Shown here: in pieces, positions 36,449 through 46,477 of the stretch
Numbering within the stretch: the stretch's first letter is position 1
How the letters are laid out: each line of letters begins with the position of its first letter
Assembly (NCBI GenBank): GCA_040880525.1
Contig: JBBDIG010000042.1
Coordinates: 33,549 to 97,548 of the forward strand
Reading direction: 5' to 3'
Origin: Bacteroidia bacterium
Lineage (GTDB): Bacteria > Bacteroidota > Bacteroidia > CAILMK01 > JBBDIG01
Length of the DNA: 64,000 nucleotides
Notes under the pieces: model-generated
Seen by the model: the letters and a program-made list of their open reading frames with translations, nothing else
Databases searched by the model: none
What the model was told of the DNA's origin: nothing
Position numbers and translations under genes: made by a program

Positions 36449-37606
36449 TCACTCTGAAAGTTGCCGGGGAATGTCAGAAGGCAACCTAGCCAGCATTTCA
36501 TAATTGAGGGGATTTTCTGCCTGGTTAAATGACGCGAACTTTATTAGCCCGCATGCATCACGGCCTGCCAGGATCACCTCGTCTCCCCGCTGCACTCCGG
36601 GAATGTGGGTTACGTCTGCCATCATCATGTTCATGTTCACGATGCCGGCTATCCGGGCACGCTCCCCCCTGATGCCAACTTCACCCAGGTTGCTGAGGGC
36701 GCGGGAATATCCATAGCTGTAGCCCACAGGAATGGCCGCCATTACGGAATCGCGCGTGGCAACGAAGTGCTTGCCATACCCCAGGCTTTCTCCCTTTTTC
36801 AGGTGCTTCAGGCTCATTACCCCGGTTTTCCAGGTAAGCACCGGCTCAAGGCTCTCTTCAGTAATATGCTTGTTTGTCAAATTGTAGTCTGCCCAAGTTT
36901 CCTGGCTGGGCCAGTAGCCATAGATCAGTACGCCCAGACGTACCAAATCCAGTTGTGTTTCCGGAAAAATAAGCGTGGCGGCAGAACAGGCCGTATGCCT
37001 GATTTCCGGCTCTAATCCATGACCCTTCAGAAAAGCCAGATGCCGCTCATAACGGCCAATTTGCGCTTTCACCCGATCATAATTCGAAGAATGCTCGGCC
37101 CCGGCATAGTGCGTGGAAACGCCTGCCAAATGCAGGTGCTGCCGGCCTTCTTTCAGCATTGGCAGAAGTTCTTGCAGCTCTTCGGCAGTCAAACCCGTAC
37201 GGTTCATTCCGGTTTCAACTTCGATATGGATCCGGGCGGGTTTCCCTGATTCCTTCGCAGCAGCAATAATCGCAGCCAGCCTTTCCCGGTCATAAATAAA
37301 GCATTCGATCTCATTCGCCACCGCCCAGGGCAACTCCTCATCGGCAATGTAACCCATGATCATGATGGTTCCGGGCTGCCTCCGGACTTTGAGTACGCGC
37401 CATGCTTCACCTGCACTGAATACCGAGAAATGATTCACACCGCAGGTTTCAGCAAGCGGAACGAACGTTTCAATTCCATGTCCATAGGCATTGCCTTTCA
37501 CCACAGCGGAGATGCGGGTTTCCGGGCCTAATACCTGTTTACGCAGAAAATCCACGTTGTTGCGCAGAGCGCTTGCACTTAATATAATTCGGGAGGTAGA
37601 AAACAT
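36449..37606 (-). CDS. alr: Alanine racemase
   Basis: A 385-residue PLP enzyme making D-alanine for peptidoglycan. The PLP lysine is Lys37 in AVVKGNAYGHG. ETGMNRTGL and the C-terminal-domain segment VGYSYGYSRAL (with the catalytic tyrosine region) are present. The frame extends upstream, but the ATG at 37606 gives the normal N-terminus and removes an overlap with the amidohydrolase gene, leaving seven bases between them. The two genes probably form an operon. Confidence 0.93.
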   Translation of the reverse strand: MFSTSRIILSASALRNNVDFLRKQVLGPETRISAVVKGNAYGHGIETFVPLAETCGVNHFSVFSAGEAWRVLKVRRQPGTIMIMGYIADEELPWAVANEIECFIYDRERLAAIIAAAKESGKPARIHIEVETGMNRTGLTAEELQELLPMLKEGRQHLHLAGVSTHYAGAEHSSNYDRVKAQIGRYERHLAFLKGHGLEPEIRHTACSAATLIFPETQLDLVRLGVLIYGYWPSQETWADYNLTNKHITEESLEPVLTWKTGVMSLKHLKKGESLGYGKHFVATRDSVMAAIPVGYSYGYSRALSNLGEVGIRGERARIAGIVNMNMMMADVTHIPGVQRGDEVILAGRDACGLIKFASFNQAENPLNYEMLARLPSDIPRQLSE

Positions 37607-37613
37607 TATGAGA

Positions 37614-38747
37614 TTATTCTTCCTGGTGTTGCTGCACGAGGCTGGCATAAATGGCCACGCCTTTTTCGATCAATTCATCCGGAAAATCGTAATCCGTGCT
37701 GTGGAGCTGCGGATGATCTTCTCCGGCTCCAAGTGTAAACATGGCTCCGTGATATGCGCTCAGCAACTGGCCAAAATCATCTGACCACCGGTAAGGCGCA
37801 TCCTTTTCCTTATGCGCCATATTATTGGCTTTTGCAGCTTTTATCACCTGTTCGATGGCATCCTCAGAATTCACGGTTGAGGTAAATGCTTCATGCCAGC
37901 TTATCCTGTGAGAAAGATTATGCTTTTGAACTATCTCCGCGAGTTTCTCCTGCGCCACTCCCTTCAGCCTGTTCAGGTCGTCCTGCTTGTGTGCTCTGAG
38001 GGTGAGCCGCAATTCACCGTACCCGGGAGAGATACCAAAAGAAATTTCACCTACCGAAAGCTGAACAATCGTACCCAGCACAAAATCCTCAAAATTGTAC
38101 CATTGATCCATATTTTTCACTTCCTGAATGATCTCGGCAATGGCATAGGCCGGATTTCTACCTTCCTCGGGGTGGCCCGCATGAGAGGTTTGCCCCATCA
38201 GTTTTATGACCATCCCTTCAGATGCTGATGCGAAATTTCCCTTTCTTACGCCCACTTCGCCCAGCGGAGCGCCCGGCATATTATGAATGGCATACACGAT
38301 GTCAGGTTGAATTTCGAGGAATCGCTCATCTTTCAGGAGCCAGCCGGCACCCTCCCCGGTTTCTTCAGCAGGTTGAAAGAGCAGGATCACCTTTCCGCGT
38401 TTTGGTGGATTTTCATGGAGATGCTGCGCGAGGCCGGCAAGCATCGCCATGTGTCCATCATGCCCGCATTTATGTCCCTTCCCTTCATTCTGCGATATAT
38501 AAGTTACATCCAGCTTATCCTCTACCAGCAAACCGTCAAGTTCGCTACGAAACATCAGCACCGGACCTTCCTGCTGGCTGTCATATTCCACCGCAAAACC
38601 AGTCTGACCCAGGTGGTGCAGAATCCGGTCAGGATGGCACTGCCGCAGAAATTCAAGCAGAATTCCGGCTGTTTCCCGTTCCTCCCCGGCTATTTCCGGA
38701 TGCGCATGTAAATTCCTTCTCAGGTAAATCAGATCATTCATTATCAT
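37614..38747 (-). CDS. M20-family amidohydrolase (peptidase M20D type)
   Basis: A 377-residue metal-dependent amidohydrolase. Metal and catalytic motifs are GHKCGHDGHMAML, FQPAEETGEG and YAIHNMPG. A dimerisation domain (MVIKLMGQTSHAGHPEEGRNP) lies between, and a C-terminal metal ligand is near LHSTDYDF. Relatives hydrolyse N-acyl amino acids, hippurate or indole-3-acetyl amino acids. There is no signal peptide, so it acts in the cytosol. It is directly upstream of alr and probably co-transcribed; a shared role in amino-acid or peptide turnover is a guess. Confidence 0.9.
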   Translation of the reverse strand: MIMNDLIYLRRNLHAHPEIAGEERETAGILLEFLRQCHPDRILHHLGQTGFAVEYDSQQEGPVLMFRSELDGLLVEDKLDVTYISQNEGKGHKCGHDGHMAMLAGLAQHLHENPPKRGKVILLFQPAEETGEGAGWLLKDERFLEIQPDIVYAIHNMPGAPLGEVGVRKGNFASASEGMVIKLMGQTSHAGHPEEGRNPAYAIAEIIQEVKNMDQWYNFEDFVLGTIVQLSVGEISFGISPGYGELRLTLRAHKQDDLNRLKGVAQEKLAEIVQKHNLSHRISWHEAFTSTVNSEDAIEQVIKAAKANNMAHKEKDAPYRWSDDFGQLLSAYHGAMFTLGAGEDHPQLHSTDYDFPDELIEKGVAIYASLVQQHQEE

Positions 38748-38849
38748 TCTTCTCGTCTTTTGCTGGTTTCAAAGAAAACAAATATGCCGTGAAGAATCCG
38801 TGAAATCTGATAGTTACCTCTGACGCAGCCAGATCATTTCCAGGATGGA

Positions 38850-38978
38850 TCATGCTCTTTCGCTATGTTCTGCAGGAGTTTCCTTTTGTATGTAATTCGG
38901 ACACCTGTCTTTAGAGCAGGAAGAAAGGCCTGCCATACATCCGGTTATTATCAGTATTGCTACTAACTTTTTCATCAT
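38850..38978 (-). CDS. 42-residue lipoprotein
   Basis: A frame missed by length filters: MMKKLVAILIITGCMAGLSS, then Cys and a short polar tail (SKDRCPNYIQKETPAEHSER). Residues 4-20 form a lipoprotein signal with the lipobox LSSC, so the mature peptide would be about 22 residues on a lipid anchor. It lies in a 357-base gap between the amidohydrolase and the TerB-like gene. The convincing signal sequence is the main support. Function is unknown. Confidence 0.6.
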   Translation of the reverse strand: MMKKLVAILIITGCMAGLSSCSKDRCPNYIQKETPAEHSERA

Positions 38979-39104
38979 TTTCCAATTTTAAGTAATAACA
39001 CCTACGTATAAACAGTGTTCAAAGAAATTCCATTTCATTTTGCCGGTTGTCTTAACCCTTTCTCATTTTTTGCTGTTATCAAAGAAACCAAGTCAAATTC
39101 CCTT

Positions 39105-39545
39105 ATGTCAATTTTCCAGGGTTCAGGGGATGCTGCGTATCAACGCAAGCTTAGCCACCTGAAGAATCTTATCGCCATTGCCTTTGCTGACAGGGAGTTG
39201 AAACCTAACGAGATAGAATTTCTTCACCAGGTTTCTTCACGGCTGAACATTTCACAAGAGGATGTGGAACGGATCATTGAGGAACCTTCATCTGTAGAAT
39301 TTCATCCACCAAAAAAAGAGCGTGAAAGGTTTCTGAGGTTGTATGCGCTCATCGCCATGATGCTGGCAGATAATGATATGGATCTCAGGGAGATCGAACA
39401 CTGCCGGCAGCTTGCGATAAAATTAGGATACAAAGAAGATGAAGCCAGTGAGTTGATCACCACTATCAGTAATGCTATACTCACCGGCACCAGCGTAGAT
39501 AAGCTTTATGATAAAGAAGACCGGAAAAAATTTTCTGAACATTAA
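39105..39545 (+). CDS. TerB-like protein
   Basis: A 146-residue, all-helical acidic protein. LKNLIAIAFADRELKPNEIEFL and LIAMMLADNDMDLREIEHC are the paired acidic TerB motifs (ADG.lxxxE), which bind divalent metal in the founding family. The frame is open from 39015, but its GTG start there gives a non-homologous leader; ATG 39105 is preferred. Despite the name, isolated TerB proteins need not concern tellurite. No ter operon is present. Confidence 0.78.
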   Translation: MSIFQGSGDAAYQRKLSHLKNLIAIAFADRELKPNEIEFLHQVSSRLNISQEDVERIIEEPSSVEFHPPKKERERFLRLYALIAMMLADNDMDLREIEHCRQLAIKLGYKEDEASELITTISNAILTGTSVDKLYDKEDRKKFSEH

Positions 39546-39684
39546 AATCCAATAAAAGAACTTATCTTTAATGGAATGTTTAAATTAACTGTCTTAATTT
39601 ATTTTTAGGGAATTTATTAAATACAAAAATCAAATTTTATAATTGCCTTATTTTCATTCTGCAAAATCTTAGTAACGCTATAAA

Positions 39685-40521
39685 TTATGGCTGATTTTCC
39701 GCAAACCCAGGCCCACCTTCCTTAGCCTTTGCGCCTGATTCCTTCCTATTATCCAAAGGCTGAAATATTCTTGATTTTACCAAACCTAATTTTTGAAACA
39801 GATATTGGAAAGAAACCCCTATTACGCCAGCTCCATATTTTGAACTTCTCTGAAAATTTATGGAACTCGCTTCTTCAAAGTATTTGGTTGGGCAGGTAAC
39901 CTCCGCAATTTCAAAACCGGCATAAAAAATTTGCGCGATCATTTGATTATCAAAAATAAAATCATTGGAATTAACCTCAAAATTAATTCGCTCAAGCACC
40001 TCTCTTGAAAACGCCCGGTAGCCAGTGTGATATTCAGAAAGCTTCTGGTTCATAAGCAGGTTTTGCGTAAGCGTGAGGAAACGGTTAGCCACATATTTAT
40101 ATAACGGCATTCCTCCCTTCAGCGCCCCATTGCCCAGAATTCGCGATCCAAACACGACCGGATAAAGGCCACTGCCGATAATGCTGGCCATAGCCGGTAT
40201 AAGCTTTGGCGTGTATTGATAATCCGGGTGAAGCATGATTACAATATCAGCCCCGATCTCCAGGGCTTTGCGGTAGCAGCTTTTCTGATTGCCGCCATAG
40301 CCAAGATTTTGGCGGTGTGTAATAATGTGCTTAATCCCGATCTGTGCCGCAAGAGGCGTGGTGCGGTCGCTGCTGGCATCATCCACCAGGATCACGTCAT
40401 CCACCAGGTCAAAGGGAATTTCCTGATAGGTTCGCTCCAGCGTTCTCTCGGCATTATATGCCGGCAGCACAACTACTACCTTTTTGCCTTTAAACATAAA
40501 AACCGGTTGGTGAGGCCGCAA
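39685..40521 (-). CDS. Family 2 glycosyltransferase, dolichyl-phosphate-mannose-synthase-like
   Basis: A 278-residue GT-A protein: VVVVLPAYNAERTL, DVILVDDASSDRT, the metal site MLHPDYQY (DxD-like region) and EYHTGYRAFSREVL. These are typical of polyprenyl-phosphate glycosyltransferases. There is no C-terminal TM pair, so it is probably peripheral. Met9 (40497) is an equally likely start. It is a single gene with unknown acceptor. Confidence 0.85.
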   Translation of the reverse strand: MRPHQPVFMFKGKKVVVVLPAYNAERTLERTYQEIPFDLVDDVILVDDASSDRTTPLAAQIGIKHIITHRQNLGYGGNQKSCYRKALEIGADIVIMLHPDYQYTPKLIPAMASIIGSGLYPVVFGSRILGNGALKGGMPLYKYVANRFLTLTQNLLMNQKLSEYHTGYRAFSREVLERINFEVNSNDFIFDNQMIAQIFYAGFEIAEVTCPTKYFEEASSINFQRSSKYGAGVIGVSFQYLFQKLGLVKSRIFQPLDNRKESGAKAKEGGPGFAENQP

Positions 40522-40890
40522 ATATAGCCTTGCGATAAATCATTCCGGATGGAACGGGACGAACATAAAGAGGAGAATGAATTCCGGTACTTCAGAAAGC
40601 GAAGGATTTATAACCCGCAGCCATCCGGGAATTGCCGGTTTATTTTTGCTTTAAATGTTAAATTTTAATTAAGACTATAATTTTAATTTAACAAATAAAT
40701 TCTTCTCGTAAATATATTTTTGGCTCCGCTGGTATTTTAATGAAATAATAAAGGATGAGCAGGAACTAAAGACGCGTAATCCTCGTCTCATTTTCATTAT
40801 TTTAAAATCTTAGTAACACGGCAATTAAAATCAATCCAACCCTATTTTTCTCGTGACTCAGCCGTCCGAGGGTTTGGAACACTCAGACGG
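40522..40890. other. A/T-rich intergenic stretch
   Basis: 369 bases between a glycosyltransferase start and the tsaD stop. Apart from a weak 39-codon frame (40549-40668) and the 33-bp palindrome at its right end, I see nothing in it. Confidence 0.5.
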
Positions 40891-40892
40891 CT
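40860..40892. repeat. 33-bp dispersed palindrome, copy 2
   Basis: AGCCGTC...GGGTTTGGAAC...GACGGCT is the opposite-strand partner of the copy at 35425-35457. It overlaps the last two bases of the tsaD stop codon, so it may form the 3' end of that transcript, although no T tract follows. Confidence 0.75.
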
Positions 40893-41889
40893 AACTAACC
40901 CTTGCAAAAGGTGGGAGATCCTGTCCGGCAAATTCCTTCGCCAGCCACTTGAAATGCCCTGCCATTGCTATCATTGCCGCATTGTCAGTACAATATTCAA
41001 ACGCAGGGATATACGTAGCCCATCCCTCCTCCGCTGCCAATTCATCAAGGCGCCTGCGCAGTTCGCTGTTGGCAGCAACTCCTCCTGCTATGGCAATGTG
41101 CCGGATCCCGGTTTCGGCTGCGGCCTTTCGCAATTTACTGAGCAAAAAATCCACAATCCGATGCTGGTAAGAAGCGCAAATGTCAGCCAGGTTATTTTTA
41201 ATAAAATCCTCATCCTCCTTTATCCTGTCGCGAAGAAAGTAAAGCAACGAAGTTTTTAGGCCGCTGAAGCTGTAGTCAAGAGCCGGAATGGAGGGTTCTG
41301 TAAAGTGAAAGGCATATCTATTTCCCTCTCTGGCGAGTTTATCAATGAGGGGGCCTCCGGGATATGGCAGGTCCAGGACTTTGGCGGCTTTATCAAAAGC
41401 TTCACCGGCAGCGTCATCAATGGTTCGCCCTATGATTTGGTAATTCAGATGATCCTCCACGCGAATGATTTGAGTATGGCCACCTGAAACCAGCAAGCAG
41501 AGAAAAGGAAATGGCGGTACGGGTTCATCAATAAAATGCGCAATAAGGTGGGCGTGCAGGTGATTTACCTCAATGAGCGGGATTTCCAGACTCAGCGCCA
41601 TCGCCTTGGCAAAGGAAACGCCCACGAGCAAAGATCCCATCAGGCCGGGACCTCGGGTAAAGGCGATCGAATCGAGATCAGCCACCGAAACACCGGCTTC
41701 CTCGAGTGCCATTTGCACCACCGGTACGATGTGGCGCTGGTGCGCACGCGAGGCCAGTTCCGGCACCACTCCGCCATATTGACGGTGGATAACCTGCCCT
41801 GCCACTACATTGGAGAGAATTTTGCCATTTCGGGACACTGCCGCGCCCGTGTCATCACACGATGATTCTATGGCCAGCAAGATGTTCAT
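40891..41889 (-). CDS. tsaD: tRNA N6-adenosine threonylcarbamoyltransferase TsaD
   Basis: A 332-residue ASKHA-fold enzyme that, with TsaB and TsaE, transfers threonylcarbamoyl to A37 of tRNAs reading ANN codons. It shows the ATP fold and metal ligands: AIESSCDDT, GGVVPELASRAH, the HxxxH of NHLHAHL, LVSGGHTQI and the glycine-rich IAGGVAANSELR. Its length is normal. It is divergent from tamB with only 31 bases between the start codons, so each promoter must reach into the other gene. Confidence 0.96.
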   Translation of the reverse strand: MNILLAIESSCDDTGAAVSRNGKILSNVVAGQVIHRQYGGVVPELASRAHQRHIVPVVQMALEEAGVSVADLDSIAFTRGPGLMGSLLVGVSFAKAMALSLEIPLIEVNHLHAHLIAHFIDEPVPPFPFLCLLVSGGHTQIIRVEDHLNYQIIGRTIDDAAGEAFDKAAKVLDLPYPGGPLIDKLAREGNRYAFHFTEPSIPALDYSFSGLKTSLLYFLRDRIKEDEDFIKNNLADICASYQHRIVDFLLSKLRKAAAETGIRHIAIAGGVAANSELRRRLDELAAEEGWATYIPAFEYCTDNAAMIAMAGHFKWLAKEFAGQDLPPFARVS

Positions 41890-41920
41890 AGTTTTACAGA
41901 TCTCTCTTATTCACTGATAA

Positions 41921-44900
41921 ATGGGCAAAATTCCCAAAAAAATATGGAAGCTATTCAGAAACGCCATCGGTATTCTTGTGCTGTTGGTGTTTTTTGCCGT
42001 GGTGGGTACTGTCCTTTACCTGCGAACTGAAGAGGGACACCTGCGAGCAACACAGCAACTACTGGAGCAGCTTAGCAACCAGTTGGGAACCCGTGTGGAA
42101 GTAGGCGATCTGCGCTACCGGTTTCCAAATGATGTGGTGCTGAAGAACGGAGTGATCTACGACCAGCGTGGCAACCCGTTTATCGTTTTTGATCAACTTG
42201 AGGCTTCTCTTCGCCAATATGACTTCAGCGGCAGCAGGATATTTCTTGAAGATATTACCCTCCGCAATTTTGTTCTCAAAGGCTACCAATACCCGGACGA
42301 TTCGCTTTATAACTTCACCTACCTGCTTCGCAACCTTACGCCAGATGCATCAGACACAACTACACGCAAACGCCCCACTATTTATTTCAAAAACATAAAC
42401 CTCGTAAACGGCACATTTACAATTTGGGATGCAACCACCGCACGCGATACCACTGGTGCAGACTTCAACCATGTTTTCCTCCGCGATCTGAATATAAAAG
42501 TAGAGGAGATGGAAGTGGCCGGGCCCTGGGTTTCAATTGATGTAAATGAATTGCGTTTTCGTGATACATCCGGTTTCGTGCTGAATCACCTGGAAACGGA
42601 TTTCTCCTATGAAGCCGGTGCCATTGAATTTATGAATTCAAGGATTGTGACTCCGGCCAGTGATATTACGACAAGCTTTGCCTTCCGGTATGACAGCATT
42701 GCGGGAATGGGGAATTTTAATCAGGATGCAGCCTATGATGGAGTGTTGAAAGAATCTGTAGTGACGTTGCGGGACATCGCTTATTTTGCTCCAAAATTGC
42801 CCCGCAGCAACGAACCCGTCAAAGTGAGCGCAACGGTGAAAGGCCCGTTGACAAATCTCAATATCTCAGATGCTGATATCTCTTTCGGGCAATACTCCTA
42901 TCTATTAGGGAAAGTGGAATTAAACGGATTGCCTGCATTGGAAGAAACCTTCATAAACCTGAGGATCAGATCAGCGCAATCCAGCCATGCAGAACTGCAG
43001 GATTTGCTGCCGGGAATAGCCATACCCTTGGAATTGCAACGCTTCGGGAGGATTAGAACAACCGGCAGTTTCACCGGCTTTTACCAGGATTTCGTTTCTT
43101 ATGCCACTTTTACAACTGACATTGGCACTATCAAAAGTGATATTAACCTGAAACTCACCAGGCACCAGTCAACCACAACTTATAACGGCAGCATTGCCCT
43201 GCAAAATTTCGACTTGGGTGCACTTACCCAACGGAAGGAACTTCTGGGAAAGACAAATCTGGAGGCAAGCCTGGAAGGACAAGGCATGAGCATCAACAGC
43301 ATCAGAGCCAACCTTCAGTCTACCATCCGGAATATTGAGGTCAACAATTATAACTACCAGGACATCACCGTAAACGGGAACATTTCCAAAAAACTCTTTA
43401 CCGGAAATTTGGAATTAAATGACCAAAATGCCGACCTGGATTTTTCCGGAACCATTGATTTTAACGAAAAACGGCCAAGATTCGATTTTACGGCCGATGT
43501 TGAGAATGTAGATCTCAGAGCACTGAAACTTACCAGCGATACTTTGCGTCTCAGTACAACGGTTACATTCAATTTTGTAGGCGATAAGATTGACAGCTTT
43601 GAGGGGAATATTATTGCGCAGGACCTTAACATCCGCACGGCCCGGGATTTTTTCCGGTTTAACGAATTGCACATCCGGTCAGAAGTCTACACCAACTACA
43701 AAGAGGTGGAAGTGAACAGTGATGTATTCGACCTCCAACTAAACGGCAATTATCAGTTTGCTTCCCTTCCTGCACTTGGGCAGAGCGTGTTCTTCAATTA
43801 TTTTGATACCGTATTCTTTCAGCTTGATGAGCAGGATGTGGAAGGGCAGTTCGTGGATTTCAGGCTGAATGTGAAGAACTCAGGAGAGATGTTGAAAATC
43901 CTGAATCCCAGGCTCACCCTGCTGGACACGGCTTTGGTAACGGGAAATATAAATGGCTCAACCGGGAAAGTGGCTTTTAATGCCAATGTTGCAGGAATAC
44001 GATTTGATGAATTCGTAGTCCGCGATATCAGCATCACCGGCCAGAGCCAGCGCAGTGTGCTGACCATTGAAGGGGGCGCAGAAAAAGCTTACCGCAACGA
44101 CAGCCTGCTGATCACAGATTTCGCCTTCGGAGTGGATGCCAATGCTGACACCGCCATTTTCAAAGTGAATATAGCCGATGCCATGGGCGACAACCGACTG
44201 AACCTGAATGGATTTACAGCATTCGATGGAGATTCCGCTCGTTTGCATTTTCAGGATTCACGAATGATGGTGAACCGGCAGACATGGGATATACGCAGCC
44301 AGGTCATAGAACTTTCTAATGACAGTGTTATATACATCCCAAAGCTTGAGCTCAGCAATAATGGGCAGCGAATAGAAGTGAACGGTAACATTACAACGGA
44401 TTTTCGGTATCCGCTGGATATCCAGCTATATGATATAGATCTGGCTACGGTTCATGATATTCTTCCAAAAGGGCTGGAAAACCTTGAAGGCACCGCAAGT
44501 GGCACAGCCACACTTTATGCACTGGACGGAGAGCCGGTATTAATTTCCGATATCCGCATCAACCCTTTGATCCTGGGAAAAGATACGGTGGGCATATTTC
44601 ATTTTGCCAGCAATTTCAGGTCGAAATCTCGAAACCTTGAGATCCGGGGAAATGTAATAACGAAACGAGGGCTGCAGGTAGTAGACATTTCCGGGGCCGT
44701 TAACTTTTTTGAGGAGGAAAACCTGGCGATAAAAGTAAAACTGCAACAGACCCGCGTCAGCTTGTTTCAGGAATTTTTAAAAGGATTGGTGAGCAACATG
44801 GGCGGATTGCTTACGGCTGACCTGGATATCACCGGATCCTTCGAAGACCCTGTGTTTAAAGGGAATGCTATGCTCGACCGCGCATCATTTACCGTGGATT

Positions 44901-46315
44901 ATTTAAAAACGCACTATCACTTTAGCCACGAACTTCAATTTGACAGGGAAAAAATAATCTTAAAGGACCTGCGCCTGTTGGATAAGAACAACAATGTGGC
45001 GGTAGTAAATGGTGAACTGATCTTCAATGAGATCAATAACATGGAAGTGGATCTTGCCATGTTTATTGATAATTTTCATGTATTAAATACAGGACCGGGA
45101 GACAATAACCTGTATTATGGAACCGGCTACGCCACAGGCAACGTGGATTTTGCCGGTCCGGTAAATAATATCAGGATGAACATGAACCTCCGCACTGAAC
45201 GGAACACCGTATTCAACCTGCCTATCACTGAAGAAGAGAGCTTTTCCGGCCCCTCCTATATTCGCTTTCTGGAAGAAGAGCGCTATTTTACTGAAGAATA
45301 TAATGTGGATGTTTCCGGGATTGTCATGGACTTCAGGCTGGACGTAACGGATGATGCGCTGATGAAGATCATCATTGATCCGAGAGTAGGGGATATTATT
45401 GAAAGCCGCGGAAACGGAAACATCCGGATGGAACTCACGCCCGCAGGCGATTTCAATATTTATGGAGATTACATTATCGCAGAAGGAGAATACCTGTTCA
45501 CTTTTGTTGAAATAATTAACAAGCATTTTGTGCTTGAGCAGGGCGGCAGCATCCGCTGGGCGGGCGATCCTTACGGGGCGATGATCAACATGGATGCAGT
45601 GTATCAACTAAGGGCAAATCCAGGAGACCTGACGGGTGATCTGGGAAATGACCCCACCAATCCACTGAGTGCCTGCAATCAAAAAGTGCTGGTAAATGTG
45701 CTGCTCAACCTGAAGGGCGAGCTTTTCTCTCCGGAAATTGGAATGTCGCTCGAACTGCCGGAGGTACGCACAGAATCAGGCCTTAGCGACTGCGAATCCT
45801 TTTTGCGTTCCAGCGTAATGAACGATGAGGAAGAGCGGAACAAGCAGGTGTTCAGTTTGCTGGCGCTGAACCGGTTTGTGCCCGTAGGACAGGGAATAAG
45901 CGGCACATCAGCCCTGCGGACAGGCGTCAGCTCCAGCGTAGGTGAATTCCTGAGCAACCAACTCAGCTACATTGCTTCCTCTTTTTCCAACGTAGTACAG
46001 GTAGACTTCAGCTACGTAACCGGAGATCGCAGCCTCAATACAAATGATGAGGTGATCGTGAATGTTACCACCAATTTGCTGGACGACAGGTTAAGGGTGA
46101 ATACTGCCTACAATACAGAAAACATCATTGAGAATATAGAAGTAAGCGGCAAGGTAACGCAGGAAGGCAATCTCCGCCTGAAGGTATTTCGGAAGGCTGA
46201 CGAAAACCTGATCCTTAATAAGGATATTACTTCTTACGGCATCGGGGTGCTATTCCAAAAGCAGTTTAACACACTCAAAGAACTGTTCACTCGTGAGCGC
46301 AAAAAGGATCTTTAA
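41921..46315 (+). CDS. tamB: Translocation/assembly module protein TamB (DUF490 domain)
   Basis: A 1464-residue protein with one N-terminal TM helix (residues ~14-34). A very long periplasmic region follows, made of repeated beta strands of the AsmA/TamB type (YRFPNDVVLKNGVIY...). The C-terminal DUF490 region is evident: GDFNIYGDYIIAEGEYLFTF, NKHFVLEQGGSIRWAGDPYG, LSNQLSYIASSF and a final beta-strand end. Such proteins form a hydrophobic groove between the inner and outer membranes and are linked to phospholipid transport and outer-membrane assembly. The divergent placement next to tsaD recurs in Bacteroidota. It is an apparent single-gene unit. Confidence 0.92.
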   Translation: MGKIPKKIWKLFRNAIGILVLLVFFAVVGTVLYLRTEEGHLRATQQLLEQLSNQLGTRVEVGDLRYRFPNDVVLKNGVIYDQRGNPFIVFDQLEASLRQYDFSGSRIFLEDITLRNFVLKGYQYPDDSLYNFTYLLRNLTPDASDTTTRKRPTIYFKNINLVNGTFTIWDATTARDTTGADFNHVFLRDLNIKVEEMEVAGPWVSIDVNELRFRDTSGFVLNHLETDFSYEAGAIEFMNSRIVTPASDITTSFAFRYDSIAGMGNFNQDAAYDGVLKESVVTLRDIAYFAPKLPRSNEPVKVSATVKGPLTNLNISDADISFGQYSYLLGKVELNGLPALEETFINLRIRSAQSSHAELQDLLPGIAIPLELQRFGRIRTTGSFTGFYQDFVSYATFTTDIGTIKSDINLKLTRHQSTTTYNGSIALQNFDLGALTQRKELLGKTNLEASLEGQGMSINSIRANLQSTIRNIEVNNYNYQDITVNGNISKKLFTGNLELNDQNADLDFSGTIDFNEKRPRFDFTADVENVDLRALKLTSDTLRLSTTVTFNFVGDKIDSFEGNIIAQDLNIRTARDFFRFNELHIRSEVYTNYKEVEVNSDVFDLQLNGNYQFASLPALGQSVFFNYFDTVFFQLDEQDVEGQFVDFRLNVKNSGEMLKILNPRLTLLDTALVTGNINGSTGKVAFNANVAGIRFDEFVVRDISITGQSQRSVLTIEGGAEKAYRNDSLLITDFAFGVDANADTAIFKVNIADAMGDNRLNLNGFTAFDGDSARLHFQDSRMMVNRQTWDIRSQVIELSNDSVIYIPKLELSNNGQRIEVNGNITTDFRYPLDIQLYDIDLATVHDILPKGLENLEGTASGTATLYALDGEPVLISDIRINPLILGKDTVGIFHFASNFRSKSRNLEIRGNVITKRGLQVVDISGAVNFFEEENLAIKVKLQQTRVSLFQEFLKGLVSNMGGLLTADLDITGSFEDPVFKGNAMLDRASFTVDYLKTHYHFSHELQFDREKIILKDLRLLDKNNNVAVVNGELIFNEINNMEVDLAMFIDNFHVLNTGPGDNNLYYGTGYATGNVDFAGPVNNIRMNMNLRTERNTVFNLPITEEESFSGPSYIRFLEEERYFTEEYNVDVSGIVMDFRLDVTDDALMKIIIDPRVGDIIESRGNGNIRMELTPAGDFNIYGDYIIAEGEYLFTFVEIINKHFVLEQGGSIRWAGDPYGAMINMDAVYQLRANPGDLTGDLGNDPTNPLSACNQKVLVNVLLNLKGELFSPEIGMSLELPEVRTESGLSDCESFLRSSVMNDEEERNKQVFSLLALNRFVPVGQGISGTSALRTGVSSSVGEFLSNQLSYIASSFSNVVQVDFSYVTGDRSLNTNDEVIVNVTTNLLDDRLRVNTAYNTENIIENIEVSGKVTQEGNLRLKVFRKADENLILNKDITSYGIGVLFQKQFNTLKELFTRERKKDL

Positions 46316-46477
46316 AAGTGCATTCTTATTTTATAAATCATATTTCAATTAATGAGTGATTTCAAAAGGTCTCATTATTAATGATCTGGCATTTGAACAA
46401 AATTTTATACCCGCGTTTTTCTCCGGCAGTTCTTACGTTTTATCAATCTTTGCCTGCAATATTTTAATATAAATTCA

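Noticed and set aside
38222..38803. 193-codon plus-strand frame over the amidohydrolase
   Set aside because: It is antisense to conserved M20 metal-binding motifs and contains no recognisable domain.
39015..39104. Upstream extension of the TerB-like gene from a GTG
   Set aside because: The added leader has no TerB-like or signal-peptide character, and a good ATG follows at 39105.
40549..40668. 39-codon plus-strand frame after the GT2 gene
   Set aside because: It has no signal peptide, hydrophobic segment or related frame, and it ends in A/T-rich sequence that looks non-coding.
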